Shown piece after piece: positions 1-8,641 of a stretch of DNA of 64,000 bases. Position 1 is the first letter of the stretch, and each line of letters opens with the position of its first letter. The position numbers and the translations under genes are program-made. The notes beneath the pieces were generated by a model, which saw nothing but the letters and a program-made list of their open reading frames with translations, was not told where the DNA came from and made no database searches. Origin of the DNA: MKUN01 sp964481425 (GTDB lineage Bacteria; Bacteroidota; Bacteroidia; Chitinophagales; Chitinophagaceae); contig CAYZTM010000001.1 in the NCBI GenBank assembly GCA_964481425.1, forward strand, positions 151,527 through 215,526, written 5' to 3'.

Positions 1-1
1 T

Positions 2-1180
2 ATTGTTTTTACGCGTGCCGCAAAGGGCCGCAGGTACCAGCACAGCAAATGGAAAGCATCATCCTTTGCCTTTGGTTTTAACCGTACTGCCGATTTTAAC
101 CGTAACTATACTTATTCCGGTAAGAATGGGGGGGCGACGGGTAGCAGCGGTTCGGAAGTGTTTGTCGCCGATGCAAATGATAATATAAACGATTTTAACT
201 ATGTTCAGAACAATAGCTCACTGGCCAGCCTTGGCTACCAGGCTTACCTGATCAATTATGATACGAATATTGGCCTGTATCGTACAGTAGTACCATGGGA
301 CGATTCCAATGGCCTTAACCAACGACGCAGGGTGCACGAAACGGGTAGCATGAACGAGATGACCTTTTCCTTTGGTGGTAACTATATGGAGAAGTTGATG
401 CTTGGTGCCACCATAGGTATTCCTTTTGTTCGCTACGACCGCACAGCAGACTATACAGAAGCGCTGCTGGTGCCTACCAATAATTTCTCAGATTATACTT
501 ATACAGAAAAGCTGACTACGAAAGGTACCGGTATCAACCTTAAATTGGGCTTTATATATAAACCTTCAGATTTTTTCCGTTTTGGTGCGGCCGTACATAC
601 ACCTACCTATTTTGCGATGACGGACAACTACAGCAATTCCATCAGCTTTAATGCACAAGGACATGCAGGCGACTGGGCCAACGATCCGGGTACTGTCGAT
701 TACACACTTACTACACCATGGCGTGCTGTGGTTAGTGCGACCGGTTTCATGGGTAAGTATGGTTTTATTTCTGCCGATTATGAGTTCGTCAATTATCGCT
801 CCATGCGTTATCATTTCCAGAGCGATTTTATAGATTATGAGTCTAAAGTAAACCAGCTGATCAAAAGCACTTACACGTCAGCATCTAACTTCCGCATAGG
901 TATTGAGGGCCGCCCGATCGATTTCATGATGGTGCGCATCGGCTGTGGTTATTATGGTACACCGTACAAGGTTAGCCCGGCCAAAGCCAACCACATCGAT
1001 CTTTCTGCAGGTATAGGTTTCAGGTTCAGCCATTGGTTTACCGATCTTGGTTTTGTGCATACTATGTACAATGGCCAGGAGCAGCCATATGTATTGCCTT
1101 ACCCGGGTGTCGTGGTGCCATCGGCAACACTTAAGAATAGCCTGAATAATGCAGCACTTACCATAGGAGTTAAATTTTAA
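2..1180 (+). CDS. FadL/OmpP1-like outer membrane protein, 3' part
   Basis: The reading frame is open from the first bases of the window, so the gene starts upstream; the first ATG in frame (158) is internal. The roughly 390 visible residues alternate polar and aromatic/hydrophobic residues in short strands with Gly/Asn/Tyr-rich turns, as in an outer membrane beta barrel. Stretches such as FKPSDFFRFGAAVHTPT-like and GIGFRFSHWFTDLGF resemble the C-terminal half of Bacteroidota OmpP1/FadL/TodX transport proteins, which take up hydrophobic compounds. The chain ends in VKF, a typical aromatic barrel terminus. A terminator follows at 1206. The family call is by pattern; the substrate is unknown. 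Confidence 0.6.
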   Translation: MVFTRAAKGRRYQHSKWKASSFAFGFNRTADFNRNYTYSGKNGGATGSSGSEVFVADANDNINDFNYVQNNSSLASLGYQAYLINYDTNIGLYRTVVPWDDSNGLNQRRRVHETGSMNEMTFSFGGNYMEKLMLGATIGIPFVRYDRTADYTEALLVPTNNFSDYTYTEKLTTKGTGINLKLGFIYKPSDFFRFGAAVHTPTYFAMTDNYSNSISFNAQGHAGDWANDPGTVDYTLTTPWRAVVSATGFMGKYGFISADYEFVNYRSMRYHFQSDFIDYESKVNQLIKSTYTSASNFRIGIEGRPIDFMMVRIGCGYYGTPYKVSPAKANHIDLSAGIGFRFSHWFTDLGFVHTMYNGQEQPYVLPYPGVVVPSATLKNSLNNAALTIGVKF

Positions 1181-1205
1181 TGGTTATTAATATATTGTGA
1201 TCATA

Positions 1206-1230
1206 GCACCCTCCAAGGGTGCTTTTGTTT
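1206..1230 (+). terminator. Intrinsic terminator after the barrel gene
   Basis: A perfect 7-bp stem (GCACCCT/AGGGTGC, loop CCA) is followed by TTTTGTTT. It lies 25 nt past the stop of the outer membrane protein and separates it from parE. Confidence 0.85.
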
Positions 1231-1316
1231 AATATAATACCCATACTTATCCACATTTAGCACGGGTAACTTATCGACCTGTCAACCTATCAACTGAATT
1301 TGATTTTCTTTGCATC

Positions 1317-3203
1317 ATGGCAGAATTACAGAACCAATATACAGAGGAGAGTATCCGATCGCTCGACTGGCGGGAGCATATACGCCTGCGCCCCGGTATG
1401 TACATCGGTAAGCTCGGCGATGGCAGCAGCATGGATGATGGTATTTATATACTGCTTAAAGAAGTAATAGATAACTGTATCGATGAGTATACCATGGGCT
1501 TTGGTAAGCGGGTGGAGATAACAGTAGGTGAGGGCGTGGTTACAGTGCGCGACTATGGTCGGGGTATTCCCTTGGGCAAAGTAGTGGATGTGGTGAGCAA
1601 GATAAATACAGGAGCCAAGTATGATAGTAAAGCCTTTCAGAAGTCTGTAGGCTTGAACGGGGTGGGTACTAAAGCTGTGAATGCACTAAGCAGTTATTTT
1701 AAAGTGGCTGCCTTCCGCGATGGACGAGAGAAGGTAGCTGAGTTTGATAAGGGCATACTGGTTAAGGAGCACAAAGAGGCTGCCACTAAAGAAGCAAATG
1801 GAACGCTTGTTGTATTCCGTCCTGACAATACGGTATTCCGGAATTACCACTACATACATGAATACATAGAGAACCAGATATGGAATTACTGTTTCCTGAA
1901 CGCAGGTCTGCAGATCAACTTTAATGGCAGGAATTTCGTTTCGAAGAATGGCTTGCTCGACCTGCTGCAGCGTAAGACCAACCCTGACAACCTGCGTTAT
2001 CCCATCATACACCTCAAAGGCGAGGACATAGAGGTGGCCATTACCCATACCGGCGATTATGGTGAAGATCTCTACTCCTTTGTGAACGGGCAGCATACCA
2101 CCCAGGGTGGTACGCACCAGGGGGCTTTTCGTGAGGCATTTGTGAAAGTGATACGCGATTTCTATAAGAAAGACTATGAAGCTTCCGATGTGCGGCAGAG
2201 CATTACGGCGGCCATATCGGTCCGCGTGCAAGAGCCCGTGTTTGAATCACAGACCAAAACCAAGCTGGGTTCTCAATACGTATGGGAAGGTGGCCCTTCA
2301 ATGAAATCATTCGTTTATGATTTCCTGGCAAAAGAACTGGATAATTTTCTGCATAAAAATTCCGCAATAGCAGATGCTCTTAAGAAAAGAATAGAACAAA
2401 GCGAGCGGGAACGTAAAGAACTATCCGGTATCCGCAAACTGGCCAATGAACGTGCCAAGAAGGCTAACCTGCATAACAAAAAGCTGCGCGATTGCCGCAT
2501 TCACCTGAATGATGATCCTCCCTCGAAGAACAAAGAAGACTTCTTCCAGAAGCAGAACGAGTCTACCATATTCATCACCGAGGGCGATTCTGCCAGCGGT
2601 TCCATCACTAAAAGCCGTAATGTAGAGACTCAGGCGGTGTTCAGTTTACGTGGTAAACCGCTCAACTGTTTCGGGCTTACCAAAAAGGTAGTGTATGAAA
2701 ATGAAGAGTTCAATCTCCTGCAGCATGCCTTAAATATTGAAGAAGGCCTGGATGGTTTGCGGTATAATAATATCGTGATCGCAACCGATGCCGATGTAGA
2801 TGGCATGCATATCCGTCTGCTCATTATGACCTTCTTCCTGCAGTTCTTCCCCGACCTGGTGAAGAAGGAACATGTGCATATTCTGCAAACCCCGCTTTTC
2901 CGTGTGCGGAATAAGCAGAAGACCATATACTGCTACAGCGAAGAAGAAAAGCAGGCTGCCGTGAAAGAATTGGGTGGTAAGCCCGAGATCACCCGCTTCA
3001 AAGGCCTGGGCGAGATAAGCCCCGAGGAGTTTGCCCAGTTCATAGGTGAAGATATGAGGAAAGACCCCGTATTGCTCACACACGATGCCCAGATACAGAA
3101 ACTGCTCTCTTACTATATGGGGAAGAATACGCCAGATAGGCAGGTCTTCATCATAGAAAACCTTAGGGTCGAGAAAGACCTTGTAGAGGAGCTAAAGGGA
3201 TAA
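1317..3203 (+). CDS. parE: DNA topoisomerase IV subunit B (ParE-type)
   Basis: ATPase subunit of a type IIA topoisomerase that decatenates and relaxes DNA together with ParC. Visible parts: the GHKL ATPase domain with EVIDNCIDEY and DYGRGIPLG near residues 45-85, the QTKTKLGS transducer motif near 325, the TOPRIM signature ITEGDSASGS with E422, and TDADVDG with the acidic metal-binding residues D491-D495. The C-terminal MGKNTPDRQVFII motif is also present. At 628 residues it has the length of Bacteroidota ParE, and the N-terminal RPGMYIGKLGDGSS is typical of ParE rather than GyrB. The ATG lies about 137 nt after the previous stop. No parC is next to it; the neighbour is convergent across the 3204-3241 hairpin. 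Confidence 0.9.
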   Translation: MAELQNQYTEESIRSLDWREHIRLRPGMYIGKLGDGSSMDDGIYILLKEVIDNCIDEYTMGFGKRVEITVGEGVVTVRDYGRGIPLGKVVDVVSKINTGAKYDSKAFQKSVGLNGVGTKAVNALSSYFKVAAFRDGREKVAEFDKGILVKEHKEAATKEANGTLVVFRPDNTVFRNYHYIHEYIENQIWNYCFLNAGLQINFNGRNFVSKNGLLDLLQRKTNPDNLRYPIIHLKGEDIEVAITHTGDYGEDLYSFVNGQHTTQGGTHQGAFREAFVKVIRDFYKKDYEASDVRQSITAAISVRVQEPVFESQTKTKLGSQYVWEGGPSMKSFVYDFLAKELDNFLHKNSAIADALKKRIEQSERERKELSGIRKLANERAKKANLHNKKLRDCRIHLNDDPPSKNKEDFFQKQNESTIFITEGDSASGSITKSRNVETQAVFSLRGKPLNCFGLTKKVVYENEEFNLLQHALNIEEGLDGLRYNNIVIATDADVDGMHIRLLIMTFFLQFFPDLVKKEHVHILQTPLFRVRNKQKTIYCYSEEEKQAAVKELGGKPEITRFKGLGEISPEEFAQFIGEDMRKDPVLLTHDAQIQKLLSYYMGKNTPDRQVFIIENLRVEKDLVEELKG

Positions 3204-3241
3204 TTTAATTACTACCTCCCGACCGGGAGGTAGTAATTAAA
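3204..3241. terminator. Bidirectional hairpin between parE and a small lipoprotein gene
   Basis: Perfect 17-bp inverted repeat with loop GACC. The GC core CTACCTCCC/GGGAGGTAG is flanked by AT-rich arms, so it supplies an A/T tract on either strand. It sits one base after the parE stop and 13 bases before the stop of the convergent gene. Confidence 0.8.
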
Positions 3242-3253
3242 TTAATGACTCTT

Positions 3254-3496
3254 TTATTTAAGGTTGCAACTTGTGGTTACAGTGTATCCAAAGGATGATG
3301 TTGTTGTTGCATTTGCTGAACACTCAGTTTTTGCCAACCCTTTATGGTATGTTGTCAACTCAATGCTGCTGGTTGATGTAGTTATTTGCCCATTATCATC
3401 CTCTGTTGTAGTGCACTCACAGGTCCAGCTTTTCTTGCAGGAGGTGCTTAGGGTAACAATGGTCAGCAGACCGATAAGATAGAATAGCTTTTTCAT
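3254..3496 (-). CDS. Small cysteine-rich lipoprotein
   Basis: An 80-residue protein whose start was set at the ATG giving MKKLFYLIGLL; an in-frame upstream ATG would add a non-signal extension. The hydrophobic stretch followed by LSTSC is a lipobox, so it is predicted to be a lipoprotein. The mature part carries WTCECT, then AKTEC and TTSC, that is a C-x-C pair plus two more cysteines. The gene at 42034-42255 encodes a protein with the same spacing, so the two are paralogues. The function is not known to me. A promoter-like TTG-N20-TATCATTG lies just upstream. Confidence 0.6.
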   Translation of the reverse strand: MKKLFYLIGLLTIVTLSTSCKKSWTCECTTTEDDNGQITTSTSSIELTTYHKGLAKTECSANATTTSSFGYTVTTSCNLK

Positions 3497-3510
3497 TTCT
3501 GTTTTTTTTG

Positions 3511-3541
3511 CAATGATAATAGGTATTTTCAAAAAATGCAA
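3511..3541 (-). promoter_or_regulatory. Candidate promoter of the small lipoprotein
   Basis: On the minus strand TTG (3541-3539) is followed after 20 nt by TATCATTG (3518-3511), one mismatch from the Bacteroidota -7 consensus TAnnTTTG. It lies between the 3559 hairpin and the start codon at 3496, so the gene can be transcribed independently of any transcript ending at that hairpin. Confidence 0.35.
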
Positions 3542-3558
3542 TGGGTAAATGCATAGGC

Positions 3559-3611
3559 AAAAAAAGCCGACCTGAGAACAGGCCAGCCCCTATAAACCCT
3601 ATCACCATGAA
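3559..3611 (-). ncRNA. Conserved hairpin element, copy 1 (3' end of a candidate small RNA)
   Basis: Read on the minus strand, a conserved block TGATAGGGTTTATAGGGG runs into a 9-bp stem (GCTGGCCTG/CAGGTCGGC, loop TTCT) and seven T's, the layout of an RNA 3' end with intrinsic terminator. The same ~50 nt occur at 63789-63839 with compensatory changes in the stem. It lies in the divergent gap before the acyltransferase gene, upstream of the small lipoprotein start. Read on the plus strand it ends in a conserved ATGAA, so a leader-peptide role cannot be excluded. Confidence 0.45.
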
Positions 3612-3778
3612 TAATCTTTGGTTATCTCTGTGTATGAACTATCTTTCTTATTTTCTTTTGTAAAATTCAGCATTATTTTGTTTCCCTTCGGTGACAATTG
3701 TTACATAATAAGGTGACCTTGGTCATCAAATTGGCAACTTTGATGTCATAAGGATTGTTTGTATTATTACAACTGTTA

Positions 3779-4807
3779 ATGCATAAGAATAATTTTGACT
3801 TCCTAAGGTTAGTGTTCGCAATATTTGTGATCATTACACATTCCTATCCGCTTACTGGTATCCCGGAAAACGATTTTTTAAACGGAATTACCCTTGGCCA
3901 GCTTAATTTTTCCAATGTAGGCGTGCATGGCTTTTTTGTTATAAGTGGCTACCTGATCTTTCAAAGTATGATGCGCAGTCGCAACTGGAAAGATTTTATG
4001 ATGAGAAGGGTGCTAAGGATATACCCCGCATATGCTTGCGCGGTGCTAATAAGTGTTTTAGTTGGCCTTGTGGTTGCTGAGCGAGGGCTTGTACAGTATT
4101 TCACCGACCGGTCTGTACATGCTTACTTAATTAAAGATCTTCTTTTTATTACCCCGGGTCGTAATTCCATTGCCGGTGTGTTTGAACACAATCCATATCC
4201 ATTTGCTATTGATGGCTCTTTGTGGACCATTCCTTATGAATTCCTCTTTTACATTATGCTATCACTGCTATTCGTAGTTAGATCAAAACCCGCTGTAATA
4301 CGGGTTGCCGTATTTTTTGTCTATACCGGCTTACTGGTTTTCACGCTACGTTTCGAGAATAGTAAATTCACTCTTTTTCCCGGTTTCGACTGGCATAGCC
4401 TTGTACACTTGGCTTTATATTTTTCATCCGGTGCTATACTATCTGTTCTGCAGGCCGGGAGATGGGCAAAAAAAAATATCCTGTTATTGGCATTTTTCAC
4501 AGCATGGCTTGTTGCATTGTCTGCCGGATACAACCTCTACTTGCAATTTTTACTTTTCCCGCCTGTAGTTATACTATTAGGCAGTATGGCCACACCCGGA
4601 ATTGCAGGGTTTGGCACAAAGTTCGGCGACTGGTCTTATGGCATATACCTGTACGGATTCCTTGTTCAGCAAATTATCATGAACTACTATCAATTTGATC
4701 ATGTACAGCTTACTTTGGTTGCCATTTTTATAAGTGTGCTATGCGGCATCCTTTCCTGGCACTTGCTCGAAAAACATGCATTAAAGCTCAAACGGTTTTT
4801 CCCATGA
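3779..4807 (+). CDS. Acyltransferase 3 family membrane protein (OafA-like)
   Basis: A 342-residue polytopic membrane protein with about ten hydrophobic segments. The N-terminal NNFDFLRLVFAIFVIITHSYP carries the conserved active-site-type histidine of the acyltransferase 3 family. It is followed by GVHGFFVISGYLIFQS and a basic loop MMRRVLRIYPAY, all typical of enzymes that O-acetylate surface polysaccharide or lipid. The second in-frame ATG was chosen because the family begins right before that motif. It stands alone, with no glycan biosynthesis genes nearby, so the acceptor cannot be inferred. Confidence 0.8.
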   Translation: MHKNNFDFLRLVFAIFVIITHSYPLTGIPENDFLNGITLGQLNFSNVGVHGFFVISGYLIFQSMMRSRNWKDFMMRRVLRIYPAYACAVLISVLVGLVVAERGLVQYFTDRSVHAYLIKDLLFITPGRNSIAGVFEHNPYPFAIDGSLWTIPYEFLFYIMLSLLFVVRSKPAVIRVAVFFVYTGLLVFTLRFENSKFTLFPGFDWHSLVHLALYFSSGAILSVLQAGRWAKKNILLLAFFTAWLVALSAGYNLYLQFLLFPPVVILLGSMATPGIAGFGTKFGDWSYGIYLYGFLVQQIIMNYYQFDHVQLTLVAIFISVLCGILSWHLLEKHALKLKRFFP

Positions 4808-5110
4808 CGAGATAAGTGAATGACCTTATAAATTACGTTTGCTGAGAGATATAAGTTAGATAATTTTAATATAAATATTTATAGCATTATTTTGTATCAA
4901 TATTTTGTCCCTCAAATGCTTGAGTGCAGAAATTAATCTTGCCGTTGGCCTGAGTGCTCCGGGTATCTTTTGAACTACACCCGTTCCCTTAATAATATAA
5001 ATATTTTTAATATTTTTACTTATTCCATAGTACTGGTTTGTAATAAATTGATATCGGTCTCTCTGCAATTTTTTTTAACTTCAATGGCACTGGGTATCTA
5101 CATTCTATTT
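4808..5110. other. AT-rich intergenic gap
   Basis: About 300 bases without a supportable gene. It is very AT-rich with runs of A/T and several ATA/AAT words. It probably contains the promoter of the next gene, but no convincing -33/-7 pair or hairpin could be assigned. Confidence 0.5.
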
Positions 5111-6283
5111 ATGTATAGACTTCTTCTTATATTTTCCATATGCGTGCTTGGTATAATGACAGCATGCAATAAACCGACAGTAAACAATACGGTGAACATA
5201 GATACCCGTGAAGCGACACAAGCTGCCGCTGCTTACGATTATACTGCGGATACGTCTTTATACAAAGACACAACATTTACCAATTATTTTAAGCGTACAA
5301 ATGGCTTTATTGCGGGCGACGGAGCTTATTCAGTTTCGCAGCAGAATGGTAAATCTTTATGGTTGTTTGGCGATAGCTATATTGATAACTACGATCCGGT
5401 TACAGCTACTGTGCCGTGCCTTTTTCAGGTACGTAATTGCGGCCTTTTAATGGATATTGCACAGCCCAACGTACAGGCTACCTACACAGGCGCAGGTAAT
5501 CCTCCCTCTTATTTTAGTTATGGACAGGATAATAATTACTGGTTTTGGCCGGGTGCAGGATATACATATAATGACACAATGAATATTTTTCTGGATAGGA
5601 TAAAATCTACAGGGAATGGTCCTTTTGATTTTGAAGTTGTGGATACTAATTATATAGCCCGTGTACCTGTCAGTGCCCCTTCAAACATATCCTATGTCGT
5701 GCAAGGTTCACGTAATGGGATAGATTTCAACAAGGCTGTAATAAATGATATATCATTTTGCGGCTACACATTCATTTATGGCACCAAAACGAATGGTTTT
5801 GGTAATGACGTATTCCTTGCCCGTTTCCCCTCCGCTAATGTGAATGCACAGTGGCAATATTATAGTGATAATGGCTGGACCAGTGATGTCACACAGGCGA
5901 AAGTCATTTACAGCGAGTTCACTTCATCTTTTTATGTCGTGAAGGTGAAGGAAAAATATGTGATGATCACTACAGAGTTCAGCGTAGATTGCGACCAGGG
6001 AAAGAACGTTTTTGTATCAGTCAGCAACAACCCATATGGGCCGTTCACCAATCATCATTCTGTATGGCAAGTGGATGATACGCTGAATGGACACTGGCCG
6101 GTGTTCTATATTGCCAATGCACATCCCGAGTTTGATAATGGTTATGACCAGTTACTCATTACCTATTGTATCAATGGTTATGGCAGTTGCTATAACACTT
6201 GTATTAATAACAGGATGGATCCCAATACCTATCGTCCTAAAGCTATACGTGTAGGATATAAAAAGATCGATCCCACGCTTTAA
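5111..6283 (+). CDS. Secreted lipoprotein, DUF5005/DUF4185-like
   Basis: The start was placed at the ATG giving MYRLLLIFSICVLGIMTAC, where GIMTAC is a lipobox; upstream in-frame starts would bury the signal peptide. The 390-residue product is thus a predicted lipoprotein. The mature part contains GKSLWLFGDSYI near residue 75 and Trp/Tyr/Gly-rich repeated strands. Phrases such as FSVDCDQGKNVFVSVSNNPYGPF resemble beta-propeller, glycosidase-like proteins annotated as DUF4185/DUF5005. A role in carbohydrate handling at the cell surface is inference. It is a single gene with no partner visible. Confidence 0.55.
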   Translation: MYRLLLIFSICVLGIMTACNKPTVNNTVNIDTREATQAAAAYDYTADTSLYKDTTFTNYFKRTNGFIAGDGAYSVSQQNGKSLWLFGDSYIDNYDPVTATVPCLFQVRNCGLLMDIAQPNVQATYTGAGNPPSYFSYGQDNNYWFWPGAGYTYNDTMNIFLDRIKSTGNGPFDFEVVDTNYIARVPVSAPSNISYVVQGSRNGIDFNKAVINDISFCGYTFIYGTKTNGFGNDVFLARFPSANVNAQWQYYSDNGWTSDVTQAKVIYSEFTSSFYVVKVKEKYVMITTEFSVDCDQGKNVFVSVSNNPYGPFTNHHSVWQVDDTLNGHWPVFYIANAHPEFDNGYDQLLITYCINGYGSCYNTCINNRMDPNTYRPKAIRVGYKKIDPTL

Positions 6284-6349
6284 TGATTTCTTTAACAGCA
6301 CATTAAGCCGCTATTTCGTAAATTTAGAATGACTTAAAAACGTAACGAT

Positions 6350-6649
6350 ATGGCAGCGTACGTGATTGTAGATATTGATATTTTGGACCCCCAAGGCTAT
6401 GAAGAGTATAAAAAAATAACCCCTGCCACACTGGCTTTATATAATGGAAAGTTTGTAGTGCATGGAGGTATTGCGGAAACCCTTGAGGGCGATTGGGAGC
6501 CGGGTAGGCTCGTTGTGCTTGAATTTCCTACTATTGCTGATGCAAAGCTTTGGAGGGCATCAGCCGAGTATGCACCTGCCAAGCACATAAGGCAGAACTC
6601 AGCTAACACAAGGATGGTCGTCGTTGAGGGTTTGTTGAACACTCATTGA
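6350..6649 (+). CDS. DUF1330 family protein
   Basis: A 99-residue cytoplasmic protein. It begins AAYVIVDIDILDPQGYEEYKK and contains GKFVVHGGIAETLEGDW and RLVVLEFP followed by AKLWRASAEYAPAKHIR, the ordered signatures of the DUF1330 dimeric alpha/beta-barrel (ferredoxin-like) fold. The biochemical role of the family is not established. It is complete and stands between two secreted protein genes on the same strand, 66 nt after one and 67 nt before the other. Confidence 0.85.
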   Translation: MAAYVIVDIDILDPQGYEEYKKITPATLALYNGKFVVHGGIAETLEGDWEPGRLVVLEFPTIADAKLWRASAEYAPAKHIRQNSANTRMVVVEGLLNTH

Positions 6650-6716
6650 CCTGTGAGGAACAGTCCGGTTTGTTTACTTATTTTTACCCCTTTAATGGTT
6701 AATCCAGGGCACTTAT

Positions 6717-8333
6717 ATGTATAAATATCTACCGGCTTTAGTATTTTTTCTACTCCTTGATCCCTATAGTTACTCCAGGGCCCAAAACATGGTATCTACC
6801 TGGGACTTTGAGACCTACAGCGCATGTCCCACCGATACTGCTCAGATAGATTATTCACCCACTTACTCGAGTTTCCCTACGGTTAAAGGTTGGGTCATCC
6901 CGACAGCTGCTACTGCTGACTTTTTTGATACCTGCGGTACAACCAATGTTGATGTACCTCAAAACCAATTCGGTTACCAGTTGGGCCATTCTGCAGGTGG
7001 TTATGTTGGCTTACATACATGGCTGGACAGTGGCTACTCAAAAGGTGAGTATGTGGAGACCCGCCTCTCTCAACCCTTTATCGCGGGCCATAATTATTAC
7101 CTGGCTTTTTATGTAAGCAACACAATATGGAATGCAGCTTTGAATTTTGTCGCGATCGATAGCATGGGTATGTATCTATCTGATACAATGGTAAACGATT
7201 TTTCTGCACCCTATCTTGATTTTGTTCCGCAACTCGCCAGTGTCGGAGGTAGCTATATCACTGATACTGCTTCCTGGCTCAAGGTACAGGGGCTTTATGC
7301 GGCTGCCGGAGGGGAGGAATGGGCCATCCTGGGTAAGTTCATAACTCATACCCCGGTAGCGCATGTCTATACGGTTAACAACGGCCCCGCTTTTCAGCAG
7401 GCTGCATATATGTACATCGATGATGTCTGCATCACAGATGTTACAGATCCCATTCCGTTGCCTTCGTCTGATACGACAGTTTGTACATCCGTGTTCCCCC
7501 TTACTTTACACTCCTCGGAATTGTCTGACGATTATGTGCAATGGAATAACGGGGATACTTCACACGATCTGGTGGTAAATGATACGGGAACCTATTGGTA
7601 TCTAAAGGTGAATAATTGTACGGCTTATGTAGATACAATTCGCATACATCCCAAGACAATCATGGATACGGTCTCGCACCCGCTGATCGATACTACGCTC
7701 TGTTCCGGAGTTTTGCCTATCATCCTGCATTCCTCAACACCCGGCGATAGTATCGTATGGAATACCGGCGCAACCACGACCGCCATTTACGCCCCGGATT
7801 CCGGCCTGTATGTGGCTGCTTCTTTTATCGATTGTGCATGGTATTTAGATAGCTTCCATCTCAATAAATTGCCTTCACCTATACCTCTTGTTACCCAACT
7901 CGATAGTCTCCTCTCAACAGGCACTTATGCTGCATACCAGTGGAACTACAATGGCAATCCCATCAATGGGGCCAATTCCGAGACATACATAGCAACACAG
8001 TCCGGTTCCTACAATGTTATGGTTACAGACACCAATGGCTGTACGGGCTTATCTGATACCGTTATTGTGACGGTAACCACAGGTATCAGCACGATCAGTA
8101 CTTCCGCTTTGTTCCTTGTGCCTAACCCTGTACACGATATCCTGGAGGTGAATGGGGATATTCACCGTGGCGACAGGCTGGTGATCAGTGATGCAGCCGG
8201 GCGTATTTTATATTCAGGGGTTATTAATACACAGTCCATAATAGATGTGCATTCCTTCTCTGCAGGCATTTATATATACGGCATATACCGCGAGGGTATG
8301 CCGGTATTGCATGGCAAATTGTTGAAGGAATGA
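6717..8333 (+). CDS. T9SS type A sorted secreted protein with Ig-like repeats
   Basis: A 538-residue secreted protein. It has an N-terminal signal peptide ending near YSRAQNM, then a beta-rich first domain of about 220 residues with GYQLGHSAGGYVGLHTW, typical of Bacteroidota cell-surface modules. Several PKD/Ig-like repeats follow, with DTTVC or DTTLC openings, and one ends AYQWNYNGNPINGANS. The C-terminal ~80 residues start with VPNPVHDILEV and end with AGIYIYGIYREG plus a basic tail, the layout of a type A T9SS sorting domain. The protein should be exported by T9SS and attached to the cell surface or released. The ligand is unknown. Confidence 0.8.
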   Translation: MYKYLPALVFFLLLDPYSYSRAQNMVSTWDFETYSACPTDTAQIDYSPTYSSFPTVKGWVIPTAATADFFDTCGTTNVDVPQNQFGYQLGHSAGGYVGLHTWLDSGYSKGEYVETRLSQPFIAGHNYYLAFYVSNTIWNAALNFVAIDSMGMYLSDTMVNDFSAPYLDFVPQLASVGGSYITDTASWLKVQGLYAAAGGEEWAILGKFITHTPVAHVYTVNNGPAFQQAAYMYIDDVCITDVTDPIPLPSSDTTVCTSVFPLTLHSSELSDDYVQWNNGDTSHDLVVNDTGTYWYLKVNNCTAYVDTIRIHPKTIMDTVSHPLIDTTLCSGVLPIILHSSTPGDSIVWNTGATTTAIYAPDSGLYVAASFIDCAWYLDSFHLNKLPSPIPLVTQLDSLLSTGTYAAYQWNYNGNPINGANSETYIATQSGSYNVMVTDTNGCTGLSDTVIVTVTTGISTISTSALFLVPNPVHDILEVNGDIHRGDRLVISDAAGRILYSGVINTQSIIDVHSFSAGIYIYGIYREGMPVLHGKLLKE

Positions 8334-8380
8334 TGACCCGGGCATAATATTTATGCCTTACTGGGCTAAATATTTGTGCT

Positions 8381-8530
8381 ATGATACGTAAATTAAGTTC
8401 CGGCAAATACCGTATATATTCGAAGAAGGTGGATCCCAAAACACATAAGCGCCGCAACCTGGGTACATTCGATACACTTGAGGCTGCAAAGCAACATGAG
8501 CGGGAAATTCAATATTTCAAGCATCATTGA
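8381..8530 (+). CDS. Small basic conserved protein (49 aa)
   Basis: The reading frame encodes MIRKLSSGKYRIYSKKVDP followed by KTHKRRNLGTFDTLEAAKQHE and a short EIQYFKHH tail. The pattern (basic strand, K-T-x-K-R-R-N-L-G-T-F, then an A-A-x-x-H-E-R-E helix) looks like a real compact fold, similar to the arm-type DNA-binding domain of integrases. I recall comparable short basic proteins in other Bacteroidota genomes, but this was not searched. It is too short for default gene callers with a length cut-off. The start ATG is unambiguous. The function is unknown; nucleic-acid binding is inferred from charge. Confidence 0.6.
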   Translation: MIRKLSSGKYRIYSKKVDPKTHKRRNLGTFDTLEAAKQHEREIQYFKHH

Positions 8531-8551
8531 GCGTTTTTATCGCTATGCAGG

Positions 8552-8565
8552 CCCCCGAAAGGGGG
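8552..8565. other. GNRA-capped hairpin upstream of the DPP-IV gene
   Basis: CCCCC-GAAA-GGGGG forms a 5-bp stem with a GAAA tetraloop, 21 nt after the small gene and 76 nt before the peptidase start. The T tract that follows is weak (ATATTTCC), so it is either an inefficient terminator of the small gene or an RNA 5' leader structure. Confidence 0.5.
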
Positions 8566-8641
8566 ATATTTCCTGAAATCCACGCGATAACTGGCATTTT
8601 TAGCCTGTAACTTTTATTTTGTTGTCTCAAACATCATATTC

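Noticed and set aside
3417..3608. Longer minus-strand frame reading through the hairpin at 3566-3587
   Set aside because: It would have to be translated from a stem-terminator; it overlaps the small lipoprotein gene in another frame and has no signal or motif.
4856..5068. Minus-strand frame of 70 codons in the AT-rich gap
   Set aside because: AT-driven composition (poly Ile/Asn/Lys) and no motif; overlaps the lipoprotein upstream region.
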